From: CAZYQW01 sp964649825
GTDB lineage: Bacteria; Planctomycetota; B15-G4; JADJEK01
NCBI GenBank assembly: GCA_964649825.1
Contig: CAZYQW010000064.1
Location: 1 to 48,818, forward strand
Reading direction: 5' to 3'
DNA length: 48,818 nt
The translations under genes and the position numbers were made by a program. Shown one piece after another: positions 1-8,139 of the stretch (position 1 is the stretch's first letter; the number at the start of each line of letters is the position of its first letter). The notes below the pieces were generated by a model. That model made no database searches and was not told the DNA's origin. It saw only the letters and a list, made by a program, of their open reading frames with translations.

Positions 1-324
1 CCCCCCCCGCGCACCCCCCTCACCCCCACCCCCCTCCCCGCCACGCCGCCCTCCCGCTCTCCCGCCGCCTCCGCCGCCGTCGCGAGGACCTCGGTATCCC
101 CCGCCGCCCTCGCCGCCTTCGCGACGTCCTCGATACCCGCCGCCTCCGGAGCCGTCGCGAGGACCTCGGTATCCGCCGCCGCCCTCGCCGCCTTCGCGAC
201 GTCCTCGATACCCGCCGCCTCCGTCGCCGGCATCGCGGCGACGGAACTCCGAGTCGGATCCGCGCTGGAACGGTTTCTTCTTTCCGCGCTTCGGTCCGCG
301 GTCACTCGATTCTGACTCACTCAT
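1..324 (-). CDS. N-terminal part of a glycine/arginine-rich protein, truncated by the window edge
   Basis: The start codon is fixed by an ATGA overlap with the fmt stop codon, so this is a coupled downstream gene whose 3' end lies outside the window. The visible 108 codons begin MSESESSDRGPKRGKKK, an acidic then basic stretch. They run into tandem copies of a GGGGYRG-(R/P)-R-(E/D) pattern, an RGG-box-like, disordered composition typical of RNA-binding tails. No catalytic domain is visible. Because rsmB (16S rRNA m5C967 methyltransferase) often follows fmt, a modified RsmB or another RNA-modifying enzyme with a disordered N-terminal extension is possible. That is inference from context only. 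Confidence 0.72.
   Translation of the reverse strand, partial: MSESESSDRGPKRGKKKPFQRGSDSEFRRRDAGDGGGGYRGRREGGEGGGGYRGPRDGSGGGGYRGRREGGEGGGGYRGPRDGGGGGGRAGGRRGGEGGGGEGGARGG
73..222 (-). repeat. 75-bp tandem direct repeat coding for Gly-rich segment
   Basis: Two adjacent near-identical 75-base units lie at 73-147 and 148-222, with a degenerate continuation on the left. The period is a multiple of three, and each unit encodes 25 residues with two GGGGYRG motifs. The repeat therefore preserves the reading frame of the glycine-rich protein and probably expanded by slippage or unequal recombination. Confidence 0.85.
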
Positions 325-1262
325 TGCAGCCGCGTCCCGATCTTGATTGGACAGCCACGGAGAAACGCCGACGTGTCCATTTCCTTGCGACCCGCTCTCA
401 GGAGTCGCTGAATTCGAAGCGACCCATAGCCGGTCGCGACCTCGATCACACTTTCCGCTCGCAGCACCGTGCCGGGCATGGCCGTCGGCGCACCGGTGTC
501 AAGCGCCTCGGTCCGCCGCAGCACGACACGCTCCATGGCATCGTCGACAGGGAGCCTCGTGAACGCCCCGGGCCACGGCGTCATCGCGCGGATGTGATCG
601 TGCACCTTCCGCGCGGGCAGCTCCCACGGTACAACGCCGTCCTCCTTCGAGAGCGTCTTCGCGTACGTCGCTCCCGCCTCGGGCTGCGAGGCTCGGGGGG
701 CCGTTCCTGCCTCCAGACCAGGCAGGTTCTTCTCGAGCAGAGTCGCGGCTTCGAGCGCCATCCGATCGGACAGGTCGCCCGCCGTTTCGTTCGGTCCGAT
801 CTCCATCTCGACCGCGTCGATGACGTCGCCCGCGTCGACCTTCTGCACGACGTGTTGCAGCGTGACGCCCGTTCGCTGGTCCCCGGCCTGGATCGCACGC
901 GCGATCGGCGCGGCTCCGCGCCAGCGGGGGAGGAGCGAGCCGTGAAGGTTCACGATCGCGCGCTTCGGCAGCGCGAGGACCGAACGACCGAGGATCTGGC
1001 CGTACGCGACGACGACGATCAGCTCCGGCTCCGCCGCGCGCAGGGTCTCGATCGCGTGCGGCGCGTTCACGCTCGCCGGCTGGAAGAGCGGAAGGTCCTG
1101 GTCGCGGCTGAGCTTCGCGATCGGAGGACTCTCGACCTTGCGCCCGCGCCCCTTCGGCCGATCCGGCGCGGTCACCACGAGACGGAGGTCGTGGTCCAAT
1201 GCGGCCACTCGGCTGAGCACCGGAACCGCGAACTCGGAGGTTCCCATGAAGACGATACGCAT
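321..1262 (-). CDS. fmt: Methionyl-tRNA formyltransferase
   Basis: Transfers a formyl group from 10-formyltetrahydrofolate to Met-tRNAfMet for translation initiation in the cytoplasm. The 313-residue protein has the family N-terminus MRIVFMGTSEFAVPVL, the folate-binding and catalytic core with NLHGSLLPRWRGAAPI (catalytic His in HGSLLP) and the GVTLQ...DAGDV segment, then the C-terminal tRNA-binding domain. The ATG at 1262 is preferred over an in-frame TTG four codons upstream because it matches family N-termini. Its stop overlaps the start of the glycine-rich gene. Peptide deformylase, a frequent partner, is not beside it here. Confidence 0.96.
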   Translation of the reverse strand: MRIVFMGTSEFAVPVLSRVAALDHDLRLVVTAPDRPKGRGRKVESPPIAKLSRDQDLPLFQPASVNAPHAIETLRAAEPELIVVVAYGQILGRSVLALPKRAIVNLHGSLLPRWRGAAPIARAIQAGDQRTGVTLQHVVQKVDAGDVIDAVEMEIGPNETAGDLSDRMALEAATLLEKNLPGLEAGTAPRASQPEAGATYAKTLSKEDGVVPWELPARKVHDHIRAMTPWPGAFTRLPVDDAMERVVLRRTEALDTGAPTAMPGTVLRAESVIEVATGYGSLRIQRLLRAGRKEMDTSAFLRGCPIKIGTRLQ

Positions 1263-1429
1263 CTCGACCCACAAAACACGCGCCGAGGGGTTCCCGCTGG
1301 ATCACGCCCGGGCCGCCGCCCGGCACGTGAACTTGGCGAGAACTCCCCCGGCATTCCTGACGGCGGTGGCCGACTTTCCGGGTGGACTCGTCGGACGGAC
1401 TCGATCGGCGCAGACAGAGGGGGCGGCCC

Positions 1430-1771
1430 TCAGACCTGGACGCCGAGCTGCTCGTTGCAGACTTTCTTCAGTTCATCGACCGTGCGACCGCCACCGATCA
1501 GACGGTGGACTTCCTGTCCGTCCTTGAACAGGATCAGAGTGGGAATCGCCGTCACGCGATAACGAACTGCGATCTCGGGGTGATCCTGCGTGTTGTGCTT
1601 CGCCACCTTGATCCTCCCGACCACATCGTCGGCGAACCGCTCGATGGTGGGGGCGAGCTGACGGCACGGACCGCACCAAGGGGCCCAGAAATCAACGAGA
1701 GCCGGGATCGGTGACTCGAGCACCTCCGGCCCGAAGGTCTCGTCGGTGACTTCCTTGACGTTGACCGCCAT
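1430..1771 (-). CDS. trxA: Thioredoxin
   Basis: Small cytoplasmic thiol-disulfide oxidoreductase of 113 residues, the usual thioredoxin length. The active site WCGPC lies at residues 32-36 after DFWAP, and the cis-Pro motif AIPTLILFKDG follows. The ATG at 1771 has a clear GGAGG ribosome site just upstream, which rejects the longer open frame. It lies 50 bases downstream of scpA and 167 bases upstream of fmt; the gap before fmt holds only a short GC-rich hairpin. With a bacillithiol operon elsewhere in the window, the cell has at least two low-potential thiol systems. Confidence 0.95.
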   Translation of the reverse strand: MAVNVKEVTDETFGPEVLESPIPALVDFWAPWCGPCRQLAPTIERFADDVVGRIKVAKHNTQDHPEIAVRYRVTAIPTLILFKDGQEVHRLIGGGRTVDELKKVCNEQLGVQV

Positions 1772-1821
1772 TTTCGAACCTCCATAAGACTCGACATCGA
1801 ATCGCGCGCGTCGGACTGACG

Positions 1822-2739
1822 CTAGGGCACCTCGGATGCCACGCCGGGCCATTCGGTTTCGCGCGCCGGCGGGGTTTCGTCGAGATGCGATGGCTCGACG
1901 GCGCCCATACCGTCTTTCTCGTCGTCGGCATCCAGCTCCGGCTCGGCGTCGATCTCGACCGAACCGATCTCTTCGATCGGCGCGGAGAGCTCTGCCTCCA
2001 TCAGCTCGATCTCTTCCGACGTGAGCTCTCGCTCGTCCACGAGCGAAATCTCGATGTCGTCGAACGATCCGATCTGAACGGTCTGGATCCGCCCCCGTCG
2101 TGAAAGTTCGAGCAACGCCAAGAATCGTCCAATGATGTCTTCTCGCTGGGTCTGATCCTCGAACAAACCTCGGAAACTGACCGTTTTCTTCGCGAGGAGG
2201 ATCCGGAAGACGTCCTCGATGTACTCCCGCAGCGGCCTCTCGTCCGCGATCAGCCGCGGGCGCCGATCGAGCCCCGTCGCGTTCATCAGGGCCGCGAACG
2301 CCTTCAGGAGGTCCATCAAGTCGACATCGTCGAGCTCGATCTCCTCCTCGTCTCGGCGCAACTTAGGTGGAAGATATGGGTATATCAACGCCCTTTCCGA
2401 CGCCATCTCCTGGAGGTCGCGCGAGGCGATCTTGAACTTCTTGTACTCGAGGAGTTGCTGGATCAGCTCATCCTCGGGGTCGAGTTCCTCATCGAGGTCG
2501 ACTTCCTCCTCGATGGGAAGCAACGAGCGCGACTTGATCAGCATCAGCGTCGACGCCATCACCAGGAACTCGGACGCCAGGTCGACGTCGAGCGTCTTCA
2601 AACTCTTCATGTACTCGAAGTAACGATCGCAGATCGTGGAGATGCGGATGTCGTGGATGGCCACCTCTTCCTGCTTGATGAGATAGAGCAGGAGGTCCAT
2701 CGGCCCGGCGAAGTTGTCGAGGCTGACGGTATAGGTCAT
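1822..2739 (-). CDS. scpA: Segregation and condensation protein A
   Basis: Kleisin subunit that bridges the SMC heads and works with ScpB in chromosome condensation and segregation. The N-terminus MTYTVSLDNFAGPMDLLLYLI is the classic ScpA signature. A helical region with the SRSLLP motif follows, then an acidic linker, and a C-terminal winged helix around residues 190-240. The remaining ~65 residues form a long acidic Glu/Asp tail, so the 305-residue protein is somewhat longer than usual. It starts 8 bases after the site-2 protease stop. scpB, normally the neighbour, is absent from this window. Confidence 0.93.
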   Translation of the reverse strand: MTYTVSLDNFAGPMDLLLYLIKQEEVAIHDIRISTICDRYFEYMKSLKTLDVDLASEFLVMASTLMLIKSRSLLPIEEEVDLDEELDPEDELIQQLLEYKKFKIASRDLQEMASERALIYPYLPPKLRRDEEEIELDDVDLMDLLKAFAALMNATGLDRRPRLIADERPLREYIEDVFRILLAKKTVSFRGLFEDQTQREDIIGRFLALLELSRRGRIQTVQIGSFDDIEISLVDERELTSEEIELMEAELSAPIEEIGSVEIDAEPELDADDEKDGMGAVEPSHLDETPPARETEWPGVASEVP

Positions 2740-2747
2740 CGCGGCAC

Positions 2748-3428
2748 TCACCCCTCGGTCAGCTCGGCAATACGGGTGTTCCACCACGAGTACGTCGGTC
2801 GGTAGGTCGCGTCGAGCACGTTTTGCAGCACGTGGGTGAAGAAGAGCACGATCAGGATGATGAACCCGAACCGATCGAGGGAGTACCAGAACGGCTGAAC
2901 GGGCTTGGGGAGAAGATACGCCAGGAAGCGCGAGCCGTCCAACGGGGGGATGGGGATCAGGTTGAAGAACGCGAGGAGCAGGTTGATGAGGATCCCAAAC
3001 GTGAGCCAACTTCGGAAGAGGCGGTCTTCATCCGTCAGCTCCAGCACCCCGGCTCGACGCAGGAGCACGTAGACCGCCGAGAAGAAGAGCACCTGAAGTA
3101 GGTTCGATAACGGTCCCGCGAGCGCCACCAGGGCGAAGTCGCGATCCGGCTTCTTCAGGCGCTGCGGCTGGACCGGAACCGGCCGGCCGGCGCCGAAGAT
3201 GAACTGTGAGTTCGAGAAGACGAGCAAGGCCGGGATCAGGACCGACATGATCAGGTCGAGGTGCTTGACCGGATTCAACGTCACGCGTCCGAGCCGCCGC
3301 GCGGTGGGGTCGCCGAGCCAGTCGGCCACGTACGCGTGCGCCGATTCGTGGAGCGAGACCGCAAGCAGCAGGATCACGAACTCGCCGATGTTCGTGGCCG
3401 AGAAATCGAATTGGTTCAGGTCCAGCAA
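2748..3428 (-). CDS. Site-2 protease family membrane zinc metalloprotease (M50)
   Basis: Polytopic intramembrane protease of about 226 residues. The zinc motif HESAH is in the first membrane helix, followed by LGDPTARRLGRVTLNPVKH. The second zinc-ligand motif, NLIPIPPLDGSR, lies in a later helix. This small form without PDZ domains resembles the YwhC-like group, whose substrates are mostly unknown. I chose a TTG start at 3428 because a GGGAG ribosome site precedes it by six bases and it matches family N-termini; a GTG at 3476 would add 16 residues. scpA follows 8 bases downstream. Confidence 0.88.
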   Translation of the reverse strand: MLDLNQFDFSATNIGEFVILLLAVSLHESAHAYVADWLGDPTARRLGRVTLNPVKHLDLIMSVLIPALLVFSNSQFIFGAGRPVPVQPQRLKKPDRDFALVALAGPLSNLLQVLFFSAVYVLLRRAGVLELTDEDRLFRSWLTFGILINLLLAFFNLIPIPPLDGSRFLAYLLPKPVQPFWYSLDRFGFIILIVLFFTHVLQNVLDATYRPTYSWWNTRIAELTEG

Positions 3429-3487
3429 CGGAGTCTCCCGGGCGGTCCGCGATTCTACGGATCCGGTCCTCGGCACCCATAGCGCCG

Positions 3488-3516
3488 TTGAGATCGACTT
3501 TCACTTTGCCTAGCCT
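3488..3516 (+). promoter_or_regulatory. Possible promoter for the kds-lpt operon
   Basis: TTGAGA, a 17-base spacer and TAGCCT lie about 75 bases before kdsD in the divergent gap. The -35 is good (5/6), the -10 is weak (3/6). Confidence 0.3.
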
Positions 3517-3590
3517 GGGGTCGCGTGAAGCTCGTAGCTTTCTTTCCCGCAACTCATTAAGCCCCTACCGAACAGCGGGGGTGACCACGC

Positions 3591-4607
3591 GTGGCGGCGG
3601 ATCGACCCCCTACCGAACTCGAGACGAGGATCCTGAACGAGGGCCGCAAGGTGCTCGAAGCGGGGGCGGACTGCCTGCGCGCGCTCGCGGCATCGCTCGA
3701 TCGGACGTTCGTCGCCGCGGTCGAGCTGATCCTCGCGCGCCCCGGCACGCTCGTGACGACCGGCATCGGCAAGGCCGGTCACGTCGCTCGGAAGATCTCG
3801 GCCACGTTCGCGAGCACGGGGACGCGATCGATCTTCGTCCACCCTACCGAAGCGCTCCACGGCGACCTCGGGCGGATCCGGGAGGACGACATCGTGCTGG
3901 CCCTCTCGAACAGCGGGTCTTCGGAAGAGGTCGTGCGTTTGATTCCCGGGATCCGCAGCATCGGCGCGACGCTCATCGCGTTCACCGCGGAGCCCGCGTC
4001 GCTGCTTGGACGGGAGGCCGACCTCTGCCTCGCGTTCGGTCGCCACGACGAGGCCGGCCACCTCGGCCTCGCCCCCACTACCTCGACCACCGCCATGCAG
4101 GGGCTCGGTGACGCGCTCGCGATGGCCGTCCTCATCCGTCGCGACTTCACCCCGGCCGAGTTCGCGCGCTTCCACCCTGGCGGCGCGCTCGGGCGCAGCC
4201 TGATGCGTGTCCAAGATGTCATGCGGCGCGGTGAGCGGAATCCGGTAGCGTCCGTCCGTAGACCGTTGTTCGAGGTGCTGAAGGTGATGAGCGAGACTCC
4301 GGGACGACCCGGCGCCGCGAGCCTCGTCGACGCGGACGGTCGTCTGGAGGGGTTCTACACCGACGGCGACTTCCGCCGCCACGTCGAGGCGGTGGTGAAC
4401 GGCGACGCGAACGCGTTCTTCCAGCGGCCCATCGAGGAGCTCATGACCAGGAATCCGAAGACGGCCCGACCGGAGATGCTCGTCGCCGAGGCGATGCGCC
4501 TGCTGCGCGCTTCGAAGATCGATCAGCTTCCCGTCGTCGATGCCCGGCATCGGCCCATCGGGCTGGTCGACGTCCAGGATCTGCTCGACGTGAGGATCCT
4601 CGGTTGA
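3591..4607 (+). CDS. kdsD: D-arabinose 5-phosphate isomerase (KpsF/GutQ family)
   Basis: Converts ribulose 5-phosphate to arabinose 5-phosphate, the first step of Kdo synthesis for LPS. The 338-residue protein has an N-terminal SIS sugar-isomerase domain (TTGIGKAGHVARKISATF, then LSNSGSSEEV, and FHPGGALG near residue 200) and two C-terminal CBS domains. The start is a GTG at 3591. The stop overlaps the TTG start of kdsC. Its position at the head of a kds-lpt cluster supports an LPS role over sugar-alcohol metabolism. Confidence 0.95.
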   Translation: MAADRPPTELETRILNEGRKVLEAGADCLRALAASLDRTFVAAVELILARPGTLVTTGIGKAGHVARKISATFASTGTRSIFVHPTEALHGDLGRIREDDIVLALSNSGSSEEVVRLIPGIRSIGATLIAFTAEPASLLGREADLCLAFGRHDEAGHLGLAPTTSTTAMQGLGDALAMAVLIRRDFTPAEFARFHPGGALGRSLMRVQDVMRRGERNPVASVRRPLFEVLKVMSETPGRPGAASLVDADGRLEGFYTDGDFRRHVEAVVNGDANAFFQRPIEELMTRNPKTARPEMLVAEAMRLLRASKIDQLPVVDARHRPIGLVDVQDLLDVRILG

Positions 4608-5146
4608 CGCCGCCGCTCGTCACGCATGAAGCCGTGAAGAACCTCCGTCTCCTCCTCATGGACGTAGATGGCGTCCTGACCGACGGAAGGCTCTACTTCG
4701 GTGCCCTGAACGACGGCTCCGCCGCCGCGTTCAAGGCCTTCCACGTGCGCGACGGGCTCGGCATCTCGCTCCTCCATCGCGCCGGGATCCTGACCGGGAT
4801 CGTGTCTGGACGCACCGACCCGTACGTGCGGCGACGCGCCGAGGAGCTCGGCATGGCGATCGTCGTGCTCGGCGAGAAATCGAAGGGAAACGCGGTCGAG
4901 CGAATCATCGAGGAACACGGCGCGCGGCGCGAAGAGGTGGCGTTCGTGGCCGACGACGTCAACGACATCCCGGCCCTTTCCAGGGTCGGAATCTCGATCG
5001 CAGTCGCCGACGCTCACCCGGAAGTGCTGTCGTTCGTCCAACTGCGCACGCGTGCGACGGGCGGGAACGGTGCGGTGCGCGAGATCGCCGACGCGATCCT
5101 CGGCGTCGCGAACTCCGAGGTCGTCGACCGTGGAGTCGCGCAGTGA
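4604..5146 (+). CDS. kdsC: 3-deoxy-D-manno-octulosonate 8-phosphate phosphatase
   Basis: Dephosphorylates Kdo-8-phosphate to Kdo. It is a cap-less HAD phosphatase of 180 residues with all four motifs: I, MDVDGVLTDG; II, SGR; III, the Lys in GEKSKGNA; IV, DDVNDIPAL. It uses a TTG start overlapping the kdsD stop and ends in a GTGA overlap with the next gene, so the three genes are translationally coupled. kdsA and kdsB are not in this window. Confidence 0.94.
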   Translation: MTPPLVTHEAVKNLRLLLMDVDGVLTDGRLYFGALNDGSAAAFKAFHVRDGLGISLLHRAGILTGIVSGRTDPYVRRRAEELGMAIVVLGEKSKGNAVERIIEEHGARREEVAFVADDVNDIPALSRVGISIAVADAHPEVLSFVQLRTRATGGNGAVREIADAILGVANSEVVDRGVAQ

Positions 5147-8076
5147 ACCTCCGACTCGTCGTTCGATTCATGCTCGTGCTTTTCTCGGGCGTCGTCCTCG
5201 TCTGGATCTTCGGCGTGCAATCCGGCGAGGACCTCCTCGGCCGCCGGGTGGCGCGCGAGCGCGCCGAGGGGAGCGCGTCGACCGCCGCGGTCGAAACGTC
5301 CGCGAACGGCGAGCCACGCGCCGACGTCTCCCTCACCGACGCCGTCATTCCGGTCCGCGAGGCGCTCGAGGACGACCCGAGCGTCCACGTTCTCAAGTAC
5401 ACGATCTCGATCGGAGCGACGAAGAGCGGACCGTCGAAGCGGATGCCGGCCGAGGACGTGCGGATCGACATCTACAACAAGAAACCGAAGCCGGACGAAC
5501 GCGTCGTCGCTCGCGTCCACGGCGACCGCGCCACGCTGCTCTTCCTCACGCCGCCCGACGTGACCGGCGGCTTCCGCGACGCCGCGATCGACGCGATGAC
5601 CCTCTACGAGAACGTCCTCGTCGAGTACCTCGACGAGGCGGGTCGCACGATGACGACGCTCGAGACCGCCGAGCTCGATCTGTCCGATCAGTCGTTCCGC
5701 TCGAACGCGCGGTGCACGATCCGCCAGGAGGGTCTCGAGATCCACGGCGACGGGCTCGCCTACGACAAGAAATCGGGCTCGTTCTCGTTCGAGAAGAACG
5801 TGTTCGTCGAGGGAACGCGCTTCGGCCTGCCCGACGAGACGTCCGGTCGGGACCCGAGCGAGACCGGCGTGGCGCCGGCCCCGGAGACGGTGCGCACGAT
5901 CACCTGCGACGGCCGCTTCACGTTCGTTCCCGACGAGCCGGCCGAGGCCGGCGATCCCGGCGGCGACGGCGGGAACGAGGGCTCGTCCCACGAGCAGCTC
6001 GCGTCGATCGGCGGCGGCGTGCTCACCTTCCGCGATCGCGTGGTCGGCAAGCAGGCGGGTTCGACGCTGAACTGCGAGCTGCTCGAGATCTCGCTCGACA
6101 AGGCCGCGCCGCGATCGAACGGCGAGGCGACCGACGAGGACGAAGACGCCTCGCTGGATATCTCGCAGGTCGTCGCCACCGGGACCGCGGCACGACCGGC
6201 CGTTCTCGTCGACGCACGCGGCACGATCCGCGGCGAGACGCTGACGCTCGTCAAGACGGACGACGGCCAGGTCCTGACCGTCGTCGGCGATCCGCAGATC
6301 GCGGACGCCCGGCTTGGCGACGATGGCACGATCATCTCCGCCGGTGCAAAACGAGAGATCCGCCTCCGTCCCAAGCCGGTCACCCAGGACGTCGCGACCA
6401 ACGATCCGGATCCGGGGTCCGACGTCGCGATGGCCGAGCGGACGGTGCTCGAGCTCCGCGTCGGCGCGTTCCTCGAGACGAAGAGCGCCGCTCCCGAGAA
6501 CGACTTCCGTATCGACGGCGACGAGATCGACGTCGAGTTCGCTCGCGCCGCGCCGCCCGACGAAGGCCCCGCCGCGACGTCCTCGCTCGAGCTCCTCGGC
6601 CTCCGCTCCACCGGCGGCGCCCGTGGCACCTTCGCGGGCGGCGGCTTTACCGGCGACGTCATCGAGGCCACCCCCGTCGCGTCGGGTGGTGGCACGTCGC
6701 AGTTCCAGATCGACGTCTTCCCGAACCCGGTCGTTCGCCTCGACACGCCGCCTGCGAAGGAGGGCCAGAAGGCGCGCGCCGTGGTCATCCGTACGGAGGA
6801 CGGCAAGCTGACGTACACCCCGCCCGACGCGCCAAGCGACCCGACGCACGCGGTCTTCACCGGCGCGACGACGCTGACGATGCGCGAGGGTGATGCTCTT
6901 CTCTCCACGCTCACCGCTCAGCGGACCATGACGATCGAGATGACCTCGGACGCGGACGAAACGGGCCTGGCCGCGCTCGTCGCCGAGGGTGACGTGCACT
7001 TCGACAGCGTCGAGGAAGGCGTCGTCGGCGACGGTGATCGGCTGACCCTCGTTCCGACGTCGGACGGCCGCCAACGCGTCGTGCTGTCCGGTCGCCCGGC
7101 GATCGCCCGGACCATCGATCCGAGCACGGGGACACCGGACAAACGGGTCGCCGCGCGCTCGATCACGTTCGATCCGGAGACCGGCCGGCTCCACGCCGTC
7201 GAGGAGGTCGAGGCGCTCGCCGGCCTCAAGTTGTCGGTCGAAGGCCCCGGCGCCGCCCACGATGAGGGTCCGCCCGGCGTTCTCAAGTGCGACGAACTCG
7301 AGCTGCTCGCACGCGAGGGGACCGAAACGATCCTCGTGGCGACCAGCCGCGTCGTGTTCGACGATCCGGCCAAGGGCCTCGTCGCGCAAGGGTCGCGCCT
7401 CGTGTACCGGGAGAGCCAAGGCTTCGCGACGCTCCACGGAGACGGCGAGCGCTTCGCGTCCGTGACGCGAACGGAGGCCGGCGCGGATGGCGCGGCCGAG
7501 TCTCGTCACGTCACGATTCACGGGCCCACGATCGTCCTGGACCAGCAGACCGGCTCGCTTCACTGCCCCGCCGCGGGAACGGTGACGCTCGTACGGCCGA
7601 AATCCGACACCCAGAAGGAGCTTCGCGTCGTCGCTCGGTCGGTCGGTCCGATCCGCTACGAGAACGGGCGGCTCATCCTGACCGTGGACGTCGCGATCGG
7701 CTTCGCCGAGGACGACCGCGAGACGCGGGCGCTGCTTTGCGACCAAGCGACGGTCCTCTTCGCGGAAGCGAGCGACGGCGAGTCGGCGAACGGAATGGGC
7801 GGCCTCGACAAGATCATCGCCGTGGGACGCGTGCACATGGAGCAGACCGAACCTCGCGCCTTGATCGCCGAGGGACAACGGCTCGAATGGACGTTGCTCG
7901 AGAACGACGAGGAGATCTTCCTGTCCGGATCGGATCCGCAGTGCTGGGTGGTCGGGCTGCTCGGCGATCGCGACGTCCGCGACGAGGCGGACTGGTTCCG
8001 GCTCCGCAAGAACTCCGAAGAGGTCCAGGCAGAGAACGGCCACACGGTGTTCGTGGATCAGATCACTTGGCGTTAG
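5143..8076 (+). CDS. Giant LptC/LptA-like (OstA-fold) LPS transport protein
   Basis: The protein has 977 residues with one N-terminal membrane anchor (about residues 7-24); the rest should be periplasmic. It is beta-rich with recurring strand motifs of the type found in LptC, LptA and LptD N-domains, for example TLETAELDLSD, IHGDGLAYDKKSGSF, AARSITFDPETGRL and LIAEGQRLEW. In the classical system LptC (about 190 residues) and several LptA (about 185) form a bridge carrying LPS to LptD. This protein, placed between kdsC and the LptD-like gene, could be a one-piece bridge. It starts at a GTG overlapping the kdsC stop. Domain boundaries are my reading; the homology is remote outside the first 200 residues. 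Confidence 0.78.
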   Translation: MNLRLVVRFMLVLFSGVVLVWIFGVQSGEDLLGRRVARERAEGSASTAAVETSANGEPRADVSLTDAVIPVREALEDDPSVHVLKYTISIGATKSGPSKRMPAEDVRIDIYNKKPKPDERVVARVHGDRATLLFLTPPDVTGGFRDAAIDAMTLYENVLVEYLDEAGRTMTTLETAELDLSDQSFRSNARCTIRQEGLEIHGDGLAYDKKSGSFSFEKNVFVEGTRFGLPDETSGRDPSETGVAPAPETVRTITCDGRFTFVPDEPAEAGDPGGDGGNEGSSHEQLASIGGGVLTFRDRVVGKQAGSTLNCELLEISLDKAAPRSNGEATDEDEDASLDISQVVATGTAARPAVLVDARGTIRGETLTLVKTDDGQVLTVVGDPQIADARLGDDGTIISAGAKREIRLRPKPVTQDVATNDPDPGSDVAMAERTVLELRVGAFLETKSAAPENDFRIDGDEIDVEFARAAPPDEGPAATSSLELLGLRSTGGARGTFAGGGFTGDVIEATPVASGGGTSQFQIDVFPNPVVRLDTPPAKEGQKARAVVIRTEDGKLTYTPPDAPSDPTHAVFTGATTLTMREGDALLSTLTAQRTMTIEMTSDADETGLAALVAEGDVHFDSVEEGVVGDGDRLTLVPTSDGRQRVVLSGRPAIARTIDPSTGTPDKRVAARSITFDPETGRLHAVEEVEALAGLKLSVEGPGAAHDEGPPGVLKCDELELLAREGTETILVATSRVVFDDPAKGLVAQGSRLVYRESQGFATLHGDGERFASVTRTEAGADGAAESRHVTIHGPTIVLDQQTGSLHCPAAGTVTLVRPKSDTQKELRVVARSVGPIRYENGRLILTVDVAIGFAEDDRETRALLCDQATVLFAEASDGESANGMGGLDKIIAVGRVHMEQTEPRALIAEGQRLEWTLLENDEEIFLSGSDPQCWVVGLLGDRDVRDEADWFRLRKNSEEVQAENGHTVFVDQITWR

Positions 8077-8139
8077 CCGCGTGTGCATCGAGAGCGAGCG
8101 AGGCGGTGGTCGTGTGCGTCATGCGCGCGACGTTCATGA

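Noticed and set aside
73..222. CRISPR-like or simple intergenic repeat at the left edge
   Set aside because: The units are directly adjacent without spacers, and the 75-bp period keeps an open frame that starts in an ATGA overlap with fmt.
1301..1325. GC hairpin CCGGGC/GCCCGG between trxA and fmt as a terminator
   Set aside because: Only a 6-bp stem and no T-run; in sequence of this GC content such stems are expected by chance.
324..1562. 412-codon plus-strand open frame across fmt and trxA
   Set aside because: It is antisense to two clear genes, very Arg-rich and has no family motifs; a GC-rich shadow frame.
5014..8088. 1024-codon minus-strand open frame opposite the giant LptC/LptA-like gene
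   Set aside because: The plus frame has a membrane anchor, beta repeats and operon overlaps; the minus frame is Arg/Asp/Val-rich without motifs.
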